Assembly: GCA_965247265.1 (NCBI GenBank) | Contig: OZ252002.1 | Span: 744,001 to 808,000, forward strand | DNA from: G965247265 sp965247265 | GTDB taxonomy: Bacteria; Pseudomonadota; Gammaproteobacteria; UBA4575 | Length of the DNA stretch: 64,000 nt | Direction of reading: 5' to 3' | Shown: one piece after another, positions 17,951 through 25,997 of the stretch | Layout: each line of letters begins with the position of its first letter | Numbering within the stretch: the stretch's first letter is position 1 | Notes under the pieces: generated by a model | Databases searched by the model: none | Told to the model about the DNA's origin: nothing | Seen by the model: only the letters and a program-made list of their open reading frames with translations | Translations under genes and position numbers: made by a program

Positions 17951-18577
17951 ATGAAGTACACCATCAAATATGTCTTAATTGCGATTTTTATATTTTCAGC
18001 CTCGATCTGTAGTGCACAAGACAATGAGACAAGGTATGTTACAGATCAATTTGAAATAACACTGCACACTAGTAAAGATCCAAATAGTAAAGTAATAACA
18101 CGATTAAAAAGTGGTGCATATGTAGTTATTCTCCAGGAAGCAGGTTCTGATGGTTATGCGAAAGTTTCAACTTTAGATAACCAAACGGGGTGGGTTTTGC
18201 AAAGTTTTTTAATGGCTCAGCCTAGCGGCCGAGATCAATATAGAGAAATTAAAGAAAAATATGACAAGCTTAAAGCTGAATTCAATACCCAGGTAAATAA
18301 ACGCACAGCAAAATTATCTAAAGAACTAGAACAAACAAAACGAGTTGCTAAAAAACCATTGCTTGTGCAAGAAGAAAATGAGCAGTTAAAGAAGACCTTA
18401 GAGCAAGAGCGCAAAGAGGTTGAGGTTATGAAAAAAGAAAATCAAGTATTTAAGTCAATTTATAAAGATCGAATTTGGTTTTTGACCGGTGCAGTGGTTG
18501 CAATCGGAAGCCTTGTTCTTGGCCTTATAATCACTAGAATTCCTTGGCGAAGGCGAAAAAGATGGGGAGAGGTTTAG
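17951..18577 (+). CDS. SH3-domain membrane protein (TIGR04211/YgiM-like)
   Basis: 208 residues: signal peptide (about 1-22), a bacterial SH3 domain (RYVTDQFEITLHTSKDP ... TGWVLQSFLM, about 28-90), a long coiled coil (about 95-170) and one C-terminal transmembrane helix followed by RRRKRWGEV. This architecture matches the TIGR04211/YgiM family. Probably in an operon with the TraB-like gene (19-base gap). The domain sits in the periplasm, tethered to the inner membrane; the ligand is unknown. Confidence 0.85.
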   Translation: MKYTIKYVLIAIFIFSASICSAQDNETRYVTDQFEITLHTSKDPNSKVITRLKSGAYVVILQEAGSDGYAKVSTLDNQTGWVLQSFLMAQPSGRDQYREIKEKYDKLKAEFNTQVNKRTAKLSKELEQTKRVAKKPLLVQEENEQLKKTLEQERKEVEVMKKENQVFKSIYKDRIWFLTGAVVAIGSLVLGLIITRIPWRRRKRWGEV

Positions 18578-18619
18578 CGGTAGAGTCAAAATAACTGAGC
18601 TGTTATAAAACGATAAATA

Positions 18620-18841
18620 TTATATATGCAAGTAAGATTCCCCAAAATATACTTTTGTAAATATATTTTGGGGAAGCCACTCTTTTTTCAGCTTAATATT
18701 TTCTCTGCGTCGAATCGATTTACGCGTTTTCCGGTGCACACTGCCTTTAAATAATAAAGGATGGTTGTGCAAAGGATTACGTCTACGTAATTTTTTCTTT
18801 TCCAGAGCGGTTCCTTTTGAATTTATAATTGATGCGCCACC
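18620..18841 (-). CDS. Small basic ORF, ArfA-like candidate, with a hairpin inside its 3' end
   Basis: An open frame of up to 73 residues: NPLHNHPLLFKGSVHRKTRK then SIRRRENIKLKKEWLPQNIF. Its basic composition and PL-x-F...V-x-x-K pattern recall alternative ribosome-rescue factor ArfA. The strong inverted repeat at 18638-18675 lies inside the last codons before the stop at 18620-18622. That is the arrangement known for arfA, where an in-gene hairpin produces a stop-less message. There is no ATG/GTG in frame at the front; possible starts are ATT at 18827-18829 (AAGGTGG seven bases upstream) or CTG near 18803. Assignment is inference. Confidence 0.4.
   Translation of the reverse strand, partial: GGASIINSKGTALEKKKLRRRNPLHNHPLLFKGSVHRKTRKSIRRRENIKLKKEWLPQNIFTKVYFGESYLHI
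18638..18675. repeat. Perfect 14-bp inverted repeat (hairpin/terminator-like)
   Basis: TTCCCCAAAATATA (18638-18651) and TATATTTTGGGGAA (18662-18675) pair perfectly around a 10-base loop. It lies between convergent genes and also inside the 3' end of the small minus-strand ORF. There is no long T-run directly after either arm, so it looks more like an RNase-cleavable or processing hairpin than a classical terminator. Confidence 0.8.
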
Positions 18842-19059
18842 TTACTAAGAGTCCCTTCATGGATTGCTTTACGAATAAATTTCATAAATGAAATAGATTT
18901 ACCTTCTGCCTCAAGAACTTAAGTATCAATCTCTTTTAGAGGCACAGGAAAGCTATATAGAATTTCGCTATAAGGTACTGATACTGTGTAATAGGCAACA
19001 CCATTTTGGTAGTGTAAAAATTTCGCTTTTTCGTCGCTTCTAATAGTTTTAGCATTCAT
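18823..19059 (-). pseudogene. Small hypothetical protein with a premature stop at codon 47
   Basis: Reads as a 78-codon gene: start ATG 19057-19059, GVAYYTVSVPYSEILYSFPV in the first half, then TAA at 18919-18921, then an unbroken frame VLEAEGKSISFMKFIRKAIH to the stop at 18823. CAA to TAA (Gln to stop) would explain it. The following small gene (19095-19313) has a similar layout (short, YRT/FPVPI, then a helical tail), so the two may be paralogues. No family recognised. Confidence 0.55.
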
Positions 19060-19094
19060 TATTCACCTCACAGTGCTAAGTATTAATCATTAAG

Positions 19095-19313
19095 TTATGC
19101 AGCTTTGGCTTTGTTATTAAGCTTTTCTGCATGTGCTTTAATGTATGGATAAAATCTATTGGCACGATCTTCGTTCAGGAAGACTGATTGGCCAGATCCT
19201 TTAATAGGAACCGGAAATTTAAATCCACTTTCTGTTCGATACCATAATTTTCCTGATAAGAAAAAAATGAAGCGTACGCTTTCATTATTTTTTAAAATAT
19301 TGTCAATTTTCAT
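19095..19313 (-). CDS. Small hypothetical protein (72 aa)
   Basis: Start chosen at ATG 19311-19313 because TAGGAGGCGATGTG just upstream supplies an excellent ribosome site; a longer frame to 19355 exists but lacks one. Sequence contains FFLSGKLWYRTESGFKFPVP and FLNEDRANRFYPYIKAHAEK; no signal peptide. It resembles the broken neighbour at 18823-19059 in size and layout. It lies downstream of the structured RNA region 19373-19569, which could be its leader. Confidence 0.6.
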   Translation of the reverse strand: MKIDNILKNNESVRFIFFLSGKLWYRTESGFKFPVPIKGSGQSVFLNEDRANRFYPYIKAHAEKLNNKAKAA

Positions 19314-19372
19314 CACATCGCCTCCTAATTTTAAAATTACCTCTAGTTGGGTCATCTAATAATTCCCATAAA

Positions 19373-19569
19373 AAACCCCGGTGCTCACGCTACCGGGGTT
19401 TTTGACTGTGTCCGGAAGGTGAGCTATAACCTTCCGCGAAAATTAGAAGGTTTTACTACGTCGATTTAATCAACTGTATATCGCAATACATGTTGAAATT
19501 TGCATGTCTAAACAGCACGGGTTTCGACCGTGCATGCATTCGATTTTGTTGCTCAAAAGTATTCATCGG
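19373..19569 (-). ncRNA. Candidate structured small RNA or attenuator leader
   Basis: A promoter-like pair (TTGAAA, 16-base spacer, TATAGT) at 19576-19603 points into a 190-base stretch without a good ORF. It contains a GCACGG/CCGTGC hairpin (19515-19533), a GGAAGGT/ACCTTCC hairpin (19414-19435) and ends in a strong terminator hairpin (19374-19400) with T-run. This is the layout of an independent small RNA, or of a leader that attenuates the small gene at 19095-19313. It does not match 6S, SRP, tmRNA or RNase P as far as I can tell. Confidence 0.5.
19374..19400. terminator. Bidirectional intrinsic terminator
   Basis: AACCCCGGT pairs with ACCGGGGTT around a 9-base loop, with an A-run on the left and a T-run on the right, so it can act in both directions. 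On the minus strand it ends the candidate small RNA. Confidence 0.85.
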
Positions 19570-19575
19570 CGGCGG

Positions 19576-19603
19576 ACTATACTCCTTTAAATTTTAATTT
19601 CAA
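19576..19603 (-). promoter_or_regulatory. Sigma70-type promoter for the candidate small RNA
   Basis: Read on the minus strand: TTGAAA (19598-19603), 16-base AT-rich spacer, TATAGT (19576-19581). Transcription would start near 19569. Confidence 0.5.
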
Positions 19604-19654
19604 TATAACTTAGACCAAATTTATTCAGAAAAACTTACCACTTGTCGTAAAATT

Positions 19655-19894
19655 CTATCGAAATTTTTTCTCACATGCGGTTCGGATGCGAATTACTGCA
19701 TCAAGACTTTCAACCTGAGCCATATGATCTAATAAACACTCGTTATAACTACGCTGTTTAGCACTTACTTGGCCAGCCGGCGAACCATAATTTTCTTCAC
19801 AAGCTTTGGCTATAAACCTGCTTGCGTTATCAATTTTGGCTTGGTCTAAGTGGTCTAGAATACAGTCTTCGTACGCATATTTTTCTTTTGCCAC
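19655..19894 (-). CDS. Four-cysteine small protein (VF_A0006-like)
   Basis: 79 residues built from two copies of the same unit: YEDCILDHLDQAKIDNASRF...ACEENY and YNECLLDHMAQVESLDAVIR...ACEKKF. Each copy has one Cys near its start and one before its end, the pattern of the VF_A0006-type four-cysteine proteins. No signal peptide. The Cys pairs may bind metal or form helical-hairpin disulfides. Confidence 0.65.
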   Translation of the reverse strand: MAKEKYAYEDCILDHLDQAKIDNASRFIAKACEENYGSPAGQVSAKQRSYNECLLDHMAQVESLDAVIRIRTACEKKFR

Positions 19895-20019
19895 GCCTTG
19901 GGCAACCCACTAAGCAAGTTAAGAAAAAACTGTATAGAGAGATTCTTGCTAGATATGACATGGTATTTGAATAAAAGTTTAATCAATGGGTGTCGTGAAT
20001 TATTGTATATATTACGTAT

Positions 20020-20490
20020 TCAAGAGTCCCGTATTTTAAAGCGAATATACTCCAACATAACACTATAGTTATCCATGGCCTCATCTGAAGGTAGTTCTCC
20101 AATGCTTATCCAGGTAATTTGATTTGTTTTGGGTAAGTTTTTATCGAGTGCAACTAATATTGATTTTTTCTCGTCAATACGAAACGCATGCCGGAGAAAT
20201 TCATTATCCCTTCGATACTGTAAGGTACTTTGAGGAAAGCTATTCTCGTGAATAGTGAATAAAAGAGAAAATGATTCATTTTGTGCATTCAGAAAACTAA
20301 ACTCATAGGCGCGACTAAGTGGCGCTTTACCTATAAATTTTTCAGCCTCGTCTAATTTTGAAATTGAAATACTGCTTTCTATATTTCTATAGTTTGCATC
20401 TTCTTGGATACTATCTATATATGTACATCCGCTAATGATCAGCACTATTGTAAATAGTGTTGTAATTTGGTGTGGAGCGTTAACTTTCAT
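20020..20490 (-). CDS. Predicted lipoprotein of unknown function
   Basis: 156 residues. Signal sequence ending in the lipobox LIISGC (Cys22), so probably a lipid-anchored envelope protein. The mature part is mixed alpha/beta with no motif I recognise (QITWISIGELPSDEAMDNYS near the C-terminus). It stands alone, flanked by AT-rich spacers. Confidence 0.6.
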   Translation of the reverse strand: MKVNAPHQITTLFTIVLIISGCTYIDSIQEDANYRNIESSISISKLDEAEKFIGKAPLSRAYEFSFLNAQNESFSLLFTIHENSFPQSTLQYRRDNEFLRHAFRIDEKKSILVALDKNLPKTNQITWISIGELPSDEAMDNYSVMLEYIRFKIRDS

Positions 20491-20715
20491 AATGGCCCCT
20501 CCATTAAAATCGGAACTATTAAAAATAGTATGTTGTTTTTATTTAATATATATACCCAACAAAAATAGATATATATCATCCCTCACCATTTCTTAGTTTA
20601 ATTTGCGAATCCAGGCTTTAAGCATTGTTAGCGGTAAGCAGGATAAAATTACAGATAAATGGGTAATTGACTTAATAACAACTTTCAATCAAACGTGACA
20701 TGGTTAACGTTAATT

Positions 20716-22131
20716 TCACTTAAGCTTTTCAGACAACTTTTGATTTCCAATGGCCACGTCGAAAGTTATGTACGCTATACAAGGCATCAATATTTCTGCA
20801 ATCAAAATTGCTACAAAAACGCCTCGAGGCCCCCAATCTAAATTTACAGCCAAATAGTAAGCAAGTGGTATTTGTAAAATCCAATAGGATAAAAAGTTAA
20901 TCCATGTGGGCGTTTTAGTATCGCCAGCGCCATTAAATGCTTGGGTTAGAGCCATTCCTAGCGCATAAAATATATAGCCGAAGCTGAGTACGAATAGACA
21001 ATCAATACCATAGCGTATAACCATTTCATCATTTGTAAAAAAATGAATGATTGGTTCTTTAAATATCAAACATAAAATACCCACAACTAGCATAATAGTC
21101 ATACTGTATTGTGAGACTTTCCAAACTAATTTTTCCGCGTGCTCTGATTGACCAGCGCCTAGGTTTTGGCCAACTAATGTTGCGCCTGCATTACTCATAC
21201 CCCAAGCGGGCAAAATTGTGAAATAGATAAATCGAATCGCAATGGTATAGCCAGCAATAGCAGAACTTCCGTATAGTGAAACGATCTTCATTAAGAAAAT
21301 CCAGCTCGTTAGCATGAATAAAAATTGTAAAATCCCACCAATGGAGATAGATAGCAAATGAGTCATTGCAGATAGAAGTGGACGAAGATGTTTTCTATTA
21401 AGTTGGACTCTGCTTTTTCTAAAAAATAAATAATAAATTTGAAAACTGATGCCAATAGTGCGCCCAATAATTGTTGCAATGGCGGCACCTTCTACTCCAA
21501 GCTCAGGAAATGGCCCTAATCCAAATATTAAACACGGATCAAGAATAATGTTACAACCATTCGCAATCCATAACACTCGCATAGCAAGATTTGCATCACC
21601 GCAGCCACGGAATACTGCATTAAGAAAAAATATATAAAAAATTGTGGTAGAACCACCTAGTAAAATTGCTGTATAGCGATAATGATGTTGTACTATGAAA
21701 TTAGATGCACCTATAAAGTGTAAAATTTCTTGTGCAAAAGTAATGCCGGTAATGCCAGCTATAATAGAAATACCTAAGCCTATCCATAGCGCCTGACCTG
21801 CAACAACTGCTGCGGCGTTATCGTCATGCTCACCTGTCCGACGTGCAACCAGCGCTGTTATCCCAATACTAATTCCTAATGCAACAGCGATGAGTAATGT
21901 AATTACTACTTCGGTAAGACCTACTACTGCTATTGCATCTGCGCCAAGCTTAGCAACAAAAAAGATATCTACTATTGCAAATAACGATTCCATGGTCATT
22001 TCCAACACCATAGGTATCGAAAGTAGTATTACCGCACGCTTTATTGGTAGGCGTGTGTAATCCTTATGGGTATTAGAAAATGATTCACGAAGAATATTTA
22101 ATGCTTGCAGGGATTTTTGTGTAATTCGCAT
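20716..22131 (-). CDS. MATE-family efflux transporter
   Basis: 471 residues with about 12 hydrophobic segments. The N-terminal RAVILLSIPMVLEMTMESLF and internal FFVAKLGADAIAVVGLTE are the standard MATE start; the second half repeats the fold (SNAGATLVGQNLGAGQSEHA). Full length for the family. It probably exports cationic drugs or metabolites using Na+ or H+. Monocistronic by context. Confidence 0.9.
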   Translation of the reverse strand: MRITQKSLQALNILRESFSNTHKDYTRLPIKRAVILLSIPMVLEMTMESLFAIVDIFFVAKLGADAIAVVGLTEVVITLLIAVALGISIGITALVARRTGEHDDNAAAVVAGQALWIGLGISIIAGITGITFAQEILHFIGASNFIVQHHYRYTAILLGGSTTIFYIFFLNAVFRGCGDANLAMRVLWIANGCNIILDPCLIFGLGPFPELGVEGAAIATIIGRTIGISFQIYYLFFRKSRVQLNRKHLRPLLSAMTHLLSISIGGILQFLFMLTSWIFLMKIVSLYGSSAIAGYTIAIRFIYFTILPAWGMSNAGATLVGQNLGAGQSEHAEKLVWKVSQYSMTIMLVVGILCLIFKEPIIHFFTNDEMVIRYGIDCLFVLSFGYIFYALGMALTQAFNGAGDTKTPTWINFLSYWILQIPLAYYLAVNLDWGPRGVFVAILIAEILMPCIAYITFDVAIGNQKLSEKLK

Positions 22132-22207
22132 TATTATTAACTTTGAAGATCTGCTTATAGTGGTGAAGTGAAGAATGCTGTAGAAATAAATATTTAATTA
22201 TTCATAA

Positions 22208-22603
22208 CTAATTTGAGAGACGTTTAGATTTTATAAGTTCCCCTGCGGCACCCGAGACACTTGCGATGCAGCCAATTGTAAATACCTCATCAAATAATAT
22301 ACTTGGAGTATATCCTTGGTTGAATGGACTAGCGCCCGTGAGCTGTTGAAAAATCAATACAATTAATCCTGAAATTGTGCCAGCCACAAACCCTGATATA
22401 AGCCCCTTTTTGCTTATATAACCTGCAAAAAGTCATGCAACAATAGGTGCAAAATTAATCATGAATGAAGATTTTATTAATAGTAAATTACTTGTGCCGA
22501 CCTCGTGAGTAATATAAAAATAAATAAAATGTACTGCTTTTTCCCCAAAATATAAGGCTAAGTATATTGATACTCCTACAAGCACTCCTTTCACAATTTT
22601 CAT
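22208..22603 (-). pseudogene. Small membrane protein with an in-frame TGA at codon 57
   Basis: A 131-codon frame from ATG 22601-22603 to TAG 22208-22210 encoding three or four hydrophobic segments (GVLVGVSIYLALYFGEKAVH, KGLISGFVAGTISGLIVLIF, TIGCIASVSGAAGELIKSKR). It is interrupted by TGA at 22433-22435 (MINFAPIVA*LFAGYISKKG). CGA to TGA (Arg to stop) would restore it. No family recognised with confidence. Confidence 0.5.
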
Positions 22604-22640
22604 TTTTTAATACAACTATAATTGATATATATGATTCACA

Positions 22641-23072
22641 ATGTCATTTACAATCTCAGAACAAATTAGACGAAATGCTGTTGCAATTATTAGTTTAATT
22701 GTGGCGGTATCAAGCTTGGGTTACAACACGTATCGCAATGAGTTAACAGAAACTATTCGAACGATTAGACAAGCAGGTTTCGAGATGATTTCTGAGCTCT
22801 CTAAACTTCAGCAGGTTATATTATTTGCAAGATTTGATGCACAGGATGAACGAGGAGGTACCACAGTTACGTGGTCGCATATGTTAGCGTTGCAGGATCT
22901 CAGCTTTGCGATGCCATACAATATTCAAGAACATGATAAGAAGCTATTTAAGATATGGCAAAATAATCACGAAAATATTTCTGATAATGATGAAGGTGCG
23001 TATAAGATGATTGATGCAGAGATAGATACTTTCAAAGCTGAAATAATTGTGTCGATCTCAGACTTGAAATAA
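22641..23072 (+). CDS. Membrane-anchored hypothetical protein
   Basis: 143 residues: a short basic N-terminus, one membrane helix (about 13-28, AVAIISLIVAVSSLGYN) and a soluble helical domain with charged residues. It looks like a small N-in anchored protein with a periplasmic helical domain. No known family recognised. Divergent from the broken gene on its left. Confidence 0.55.
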   Translation: MSFTISEQIRRNAVAIISLIVAVSSLGYNTYRNELTETIRTIRQAGFEMISELSKLQQVILFARFDAQDERGGTTVTWSHMLALQDLSFAMPYNIQEHDKKLFKIWQNNHENISDNDEGAYKMIDAEIDTFKAEIIVSISDLK

Positions 23073-23361
23073 GTTTTTTATGTATAAAAATTGTAGATGA
23101 ATATACCAAATACAATTATAGAGATAACAATAATAAGACTTAAAAAATATAGAATTTTAGGTAAAAAAAAGTAAATACGATCAGCAAGAGGATTAAATGA
23201 TAGCATTGTGGGTAATCTTACCTTTTTAATATAAAGTACGCTAAATATATAAAAATAGTATTGCAGTTAAGTGAAATAAAATAGAAAAATAGTGTAGACG
23301 GTCTAGTAGATACGATAGACATCTAAAATACAATCAATAAACTTCTTAGCAAACATAAATT

Positions 23362-24522
23362 ATGCAAAAAATTGTTATTGCTCCTGATTCGTTCAAAGGA
23401 AATCTTACATCTTTAGAAGTAGCTTCATGTATAGAAAAAGGTATTAAACGAGTACTTCCAAAAGCAAAATGTATAAAAGTGCCCATGGCGGATGGGGGTG
23501 AAGGCACTGTCCAATCTTTAGTGGATGCTGCAAATGGTAAAATTATAAAAAAACGCGTTAAAGGCCCTACAGGAAAATTAGTCACAGCACGTTATGGCTG
23601 GTTAGCCAGCAAACGTACCGCTGTTATCGAAATGGCGGAAGCTTCAGGATTACCATTAGTTGAAGAAAGTAAAAAAAATCCATTAAAAACAACTACATAT
23701 GGAACTGGGCAGTTAATAATTGATGCGCTCAATCGAGGCGCACAACACATTATTATAGGAATAGGTGGATCAGCTACCAATGATGGTGGTGCTGGAATGG
23801 CGCAAGCACTCGGAGTTAAGTTTTTAAACGCTAAGGGAAGGGAAATTAAAGAACTCGGTTCAGGAGGGATGCTATTAAAAATTGCCAGTATCAATATTCA
23901 AGGATTGGATGTACGAATAAAGCAAACTAAAATTGTTGTCGCATGCGATGTTGAAAATCCATTATTTGGTAAGCAAGGCGCATCATATGTGTTTGGGCCG
24001 CAAAAAGGTGCAACACCAAAAATGGTTAAGGCGTTAGACACAAACTTAAGGCAGTTCAGCAAGGTAATTAAACGTGACCTTAATAATGATGTTGGGCGTA
24101 TGCCGGGTGCTGGTGCTGCAGGTGGATTAGGTGCAGGATTGGTAGCGTTTACCAATGCGCAATTACAAAGCGGTATTGATATTGTCCTAAAAGCAACAGC
24201 GCTTGGAAAGTATATTAAGGGTTCTGATCTCGTAATTACCGGTGAAGGCCGAATTGATTTTCAAACAGCATTTGGCAAGACGCCTGCAGGCGTTGCAAAG
24301 GAAGCAAAAAAATATAATGTACCAGTGATAGCTATAGGTGGTGCTTTAGCAGATGACGCTAAAAAAGTATTTGCACATGGCATTGATGGTATTGCCAGTG
24401 CTGCAGCTAAGAATATGTCGCTTGAAGTGGCAATTCAGCAGTCAACTATGCATTTAGCCGATGCTGCAGAACGTGTTATTCGAATAGTATTAATTGGTAA
24501 GCAGATGGGAGCGAATAAGTGA
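23362..24522 (+). CDS. Glycerate kinase
   Basis: 386 residues, full length for the GarK/GlxK class. Conserved stretches: IVIAPDSFKGNLTSLEVA at the start, VPMADGGEGTVQSLVDA, GIGGSATNDGGAGMAQALGV, GRMPGAGAAGGLGAGLVAF and GEGRIDFQTAFGKTPAGVA. It phosphorylates glycerate (to 2-phosphoglycerate in this family), linking glyoxylate/tartronate metabolism to glycolysis. No glyoxylate carboligase or tartronate semialdehyde reductase gene is adjacent. Confidence 0.92.
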   Translation: MQKIVIAPDSFKGNLTSLEVASCIEKGIKRVLPKAKCIKVPMADGGEGTVQSLVDAANGKIIKKRVKGPTGKLVTARYGWLASKRTAVIEMAEASGLPLVEESKKNPLKTTTYGTGQLIIDALNRGAQHIIIGIGGSATNDGGAGMAQALGVKFLNAKGREIKELGSGGMLLKIASINIQGLDVRIKQTKIVVACDVENPLFGKQGASYVFGPQKGATPKMVKALDTNLRQFSKVIKRDLNNDVGRMPGAGAAGGLGAGLVAFTNAQLQSGIDIVLKATALGKYIKGSDLVITGEGRIDFQTAFGKTPAGVAKEAKKYNVPVIAIGGALADDAKKVFAHGIDGIASAAAKNMSLEVAIQQSTMHLADAAERVIRIVLIGKQMGANK

Positions 24523-24601
24523 GAATTTTATTGAATATTATAAAGAGCGCTCTGCAAGAACATTAGCTTAACAATTAAATATTTTATGTATGAATATTAG
24601 A

Positions 24602-25420
24602 TTATGGTTTTATTAATATAGGTGTTCCAGTCTCAGTAAATTCCATAATTTCATCCATATCTTGATTGTTAACGGCAATTGAACCATTTGTCCAGTCCCA
24701 AAATCTTAAAAGTCGCCATGCCCATCCGAAGTTATTGGGTTGCCCATGAATTAAAATATTATCACCTAGATCAGTATTCGCTTTTTCTGCGTTTTTTAAA
24801 TCTTTGTTATTTGGGTATGTGATATGAATCGATTTGTAATACTGGCTATCATTATTTCTTGAATCTAAAACATATAATCCTTCAGGTGTACGTTTATCGT
24901 CTTTACTAATTTTATGCCCAATTGATTCTGAGCCAAGACTTATCTTATAAGTTCGATACCGTTTATCGTCTTTAACTAAGTAAAGTTTTCGGACTTTTTT
25001 TTCAACTAAGACTGAGTCTGCTATAAGAAGGTTGATGAGTGGAGAAGTTTCTTCCCCATGTGAAAATTGCTTTTCACCCCATTGTTCACCATAGGCATTA
25101 TAGTATTTCCAAGTACCGTGTTTTTTTCCATGTATATAATTCCCAGATATATGCATATAGCCACCATCCCAGGCCTCCCATATGCCGTGCAGCACATTTT
25201 CTTTTTTGCAAAATATGGCAATTCCAAGCTTGCTCCATACATCACGTTCTTCAATTGAATTTTTTCCACACTGCAATATATAATTTGCTAGAACATGTTT
25301 AGTTTTATTATGTTCATATTCCATTATCCATCCAATCCATAGTGTACTTGTAAGCAGTAATAGAATAGCAATAGAAAAAATAAATGCTGCAGTTACCACA
25401 ACTAGTTTTTTTATTGTCAT
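24602..25420 (-). CDS. L,D-transpeptidase (YkuD/YafK-like) fold protein with catalytic Cys replaced by Ser
   Basis: 272 residues. N-terminal membrane anchor (about 8-30), then a MORN-like region (GNYIHGKKHGTWKYYNAYGE) and a C-terminal YkuD domain: KLYLVKDDKRYRTYKISLGS, HKISKDDKRTPEGLYVLDSR, ILIHGQPNNFGWAW and FWDWTNGSIAVNNQDMDEIM. Relatives read DWT-x-GCIAV, where Cys is the acyl-enzyme nucleophile. Here codon TCA at 24680-24682 (minus strand) encodes Ser247. The other features (HG, Gly-Ser/Cys loop) remain. It may be inactive, a serine variant, or a binding protein. The frame is otherwise intact. Confidence 0.8.
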   Translation of the reverse strand: MTIKKLVVVTAAFIFSIAILLLLTSTLWIGWIMEYEHNKTKHVLANYILQCGKNSIEERDVWSKLGIAIFCKKENVLHGIWEAWDGGYMHISGNYIHGKKHGTWKYYNAYGEQWGEKQFSHGEETSPLINLLIADSVLVEKKVRKLYLVKDDKRYRTYKISLGSESIGHKISKDDKRTPEGLYVLDSRNNDSQYYKSIHITYPNNKDLKNAEKANTDLGDNILIHGQPNNFGWAWRLLRFWDWTNGSIAVNNQDMDEIMEFTETGTPILIKP

Positions 25421-25535
25421 ATTTGTAAAGGTAAAATATATTTTTTAATATAAATGAGATTATAAAGATAAGGTTTCATTATTTATGACACAGTGTCATA
25501 AATATAGTCGAGAGAAAAAATGGGGAACTGAATTT

Positions 25536-25697
25536 TTACAAGTCTTTGTTTTCTTCAAGCCACGCTTTAAACCTATCTTGTTCAATAAGCTCGAGATCGG
25601 AACCAGTATTACCGCGTCTATCCTTACCGGATCTGCGATCAGGCCCGTTGGGCTGACGCCGATTATTTCCATAGCTGCGTTCTTGAAAGTTGGACAT
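25536..25697 (-). CDS. Small hydrophilic protein (53 aa)
   Basis: ATG at 25695-25697 with a GGAGAG ribosome site seven bases upstream, stop at 25536. The product is very polar: RRQPNGPDRRSGKDRRGN, then an acidic amphipathic tail LIEQDRFKAWLEENKDL. The 33-base inverted repeat 25734-25766 lies in its presumed leader. No family recognised. Confidence 0.6.
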   Translation of the reverse strand: MSNFQERSYGNNRRQPNGPDRRSGKDRRGNTGSDLELIEQDRFKAWLEENKDL

Positions 25698-25733
25698 ACT
25701 GCTCTCCACTACCTACGAAACGCAGATAATTGA

Positions 25734-25766
25734 ATTATTCAAAAATGTCGGAGATTTTTGAATAAT
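25734..25766. repeat. Perfect 13-bp inverted repeat in the leader of the 53-aa gene
   Basis: ATTATTCAAAAAT (25734-25746) and ATTTTTGAATAAT (25754-25766) flank a 7-base loop GTCGGAG. It could be an operator for a dimeric repressor or a 5' mRNA hairpin. The surrounding 300 bases (25698-25997) are AT-rich and hold nothing else I can support. Confidence 0.7.
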
Positions 25767-25997
25767 AAGTCTCTTTAACAATCTTTTCTTAACATTAGTA
25801 TAACAAATTTCTAATTATTCTAAAATTTATTCTAAATTATTCAGTGAGGGTATAAAAAATTTAGATTCATTGGTAATCTGCCAGTAACAAGTTTATTAAA
25901 AGTTGCGAACGCTTATTTCTTCGCTTAATGCCATAGGCTTGATCTTGTGTATCTTTGTGCGTAGTACATCCTCAAGTAAGATAAAAAATTTTGCATT

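Noticed and set aside
19405..19440. SRP RNA-like GTCCGGAAGG
   Set aside because: Only the short string resembles SRP RNA; the conserved GGUCAGG and AGCAGCC parts are absent and it folds as a simple hairpin.
19501..19540. tRNA T-arm-like sequence GGGTTTCGACC, possible tRNA or tmRNA
   Set aside because: No acceptor, D or anticodon stems fit around it on either strand; it is better explained as one hairpin of the candidate small RNA.
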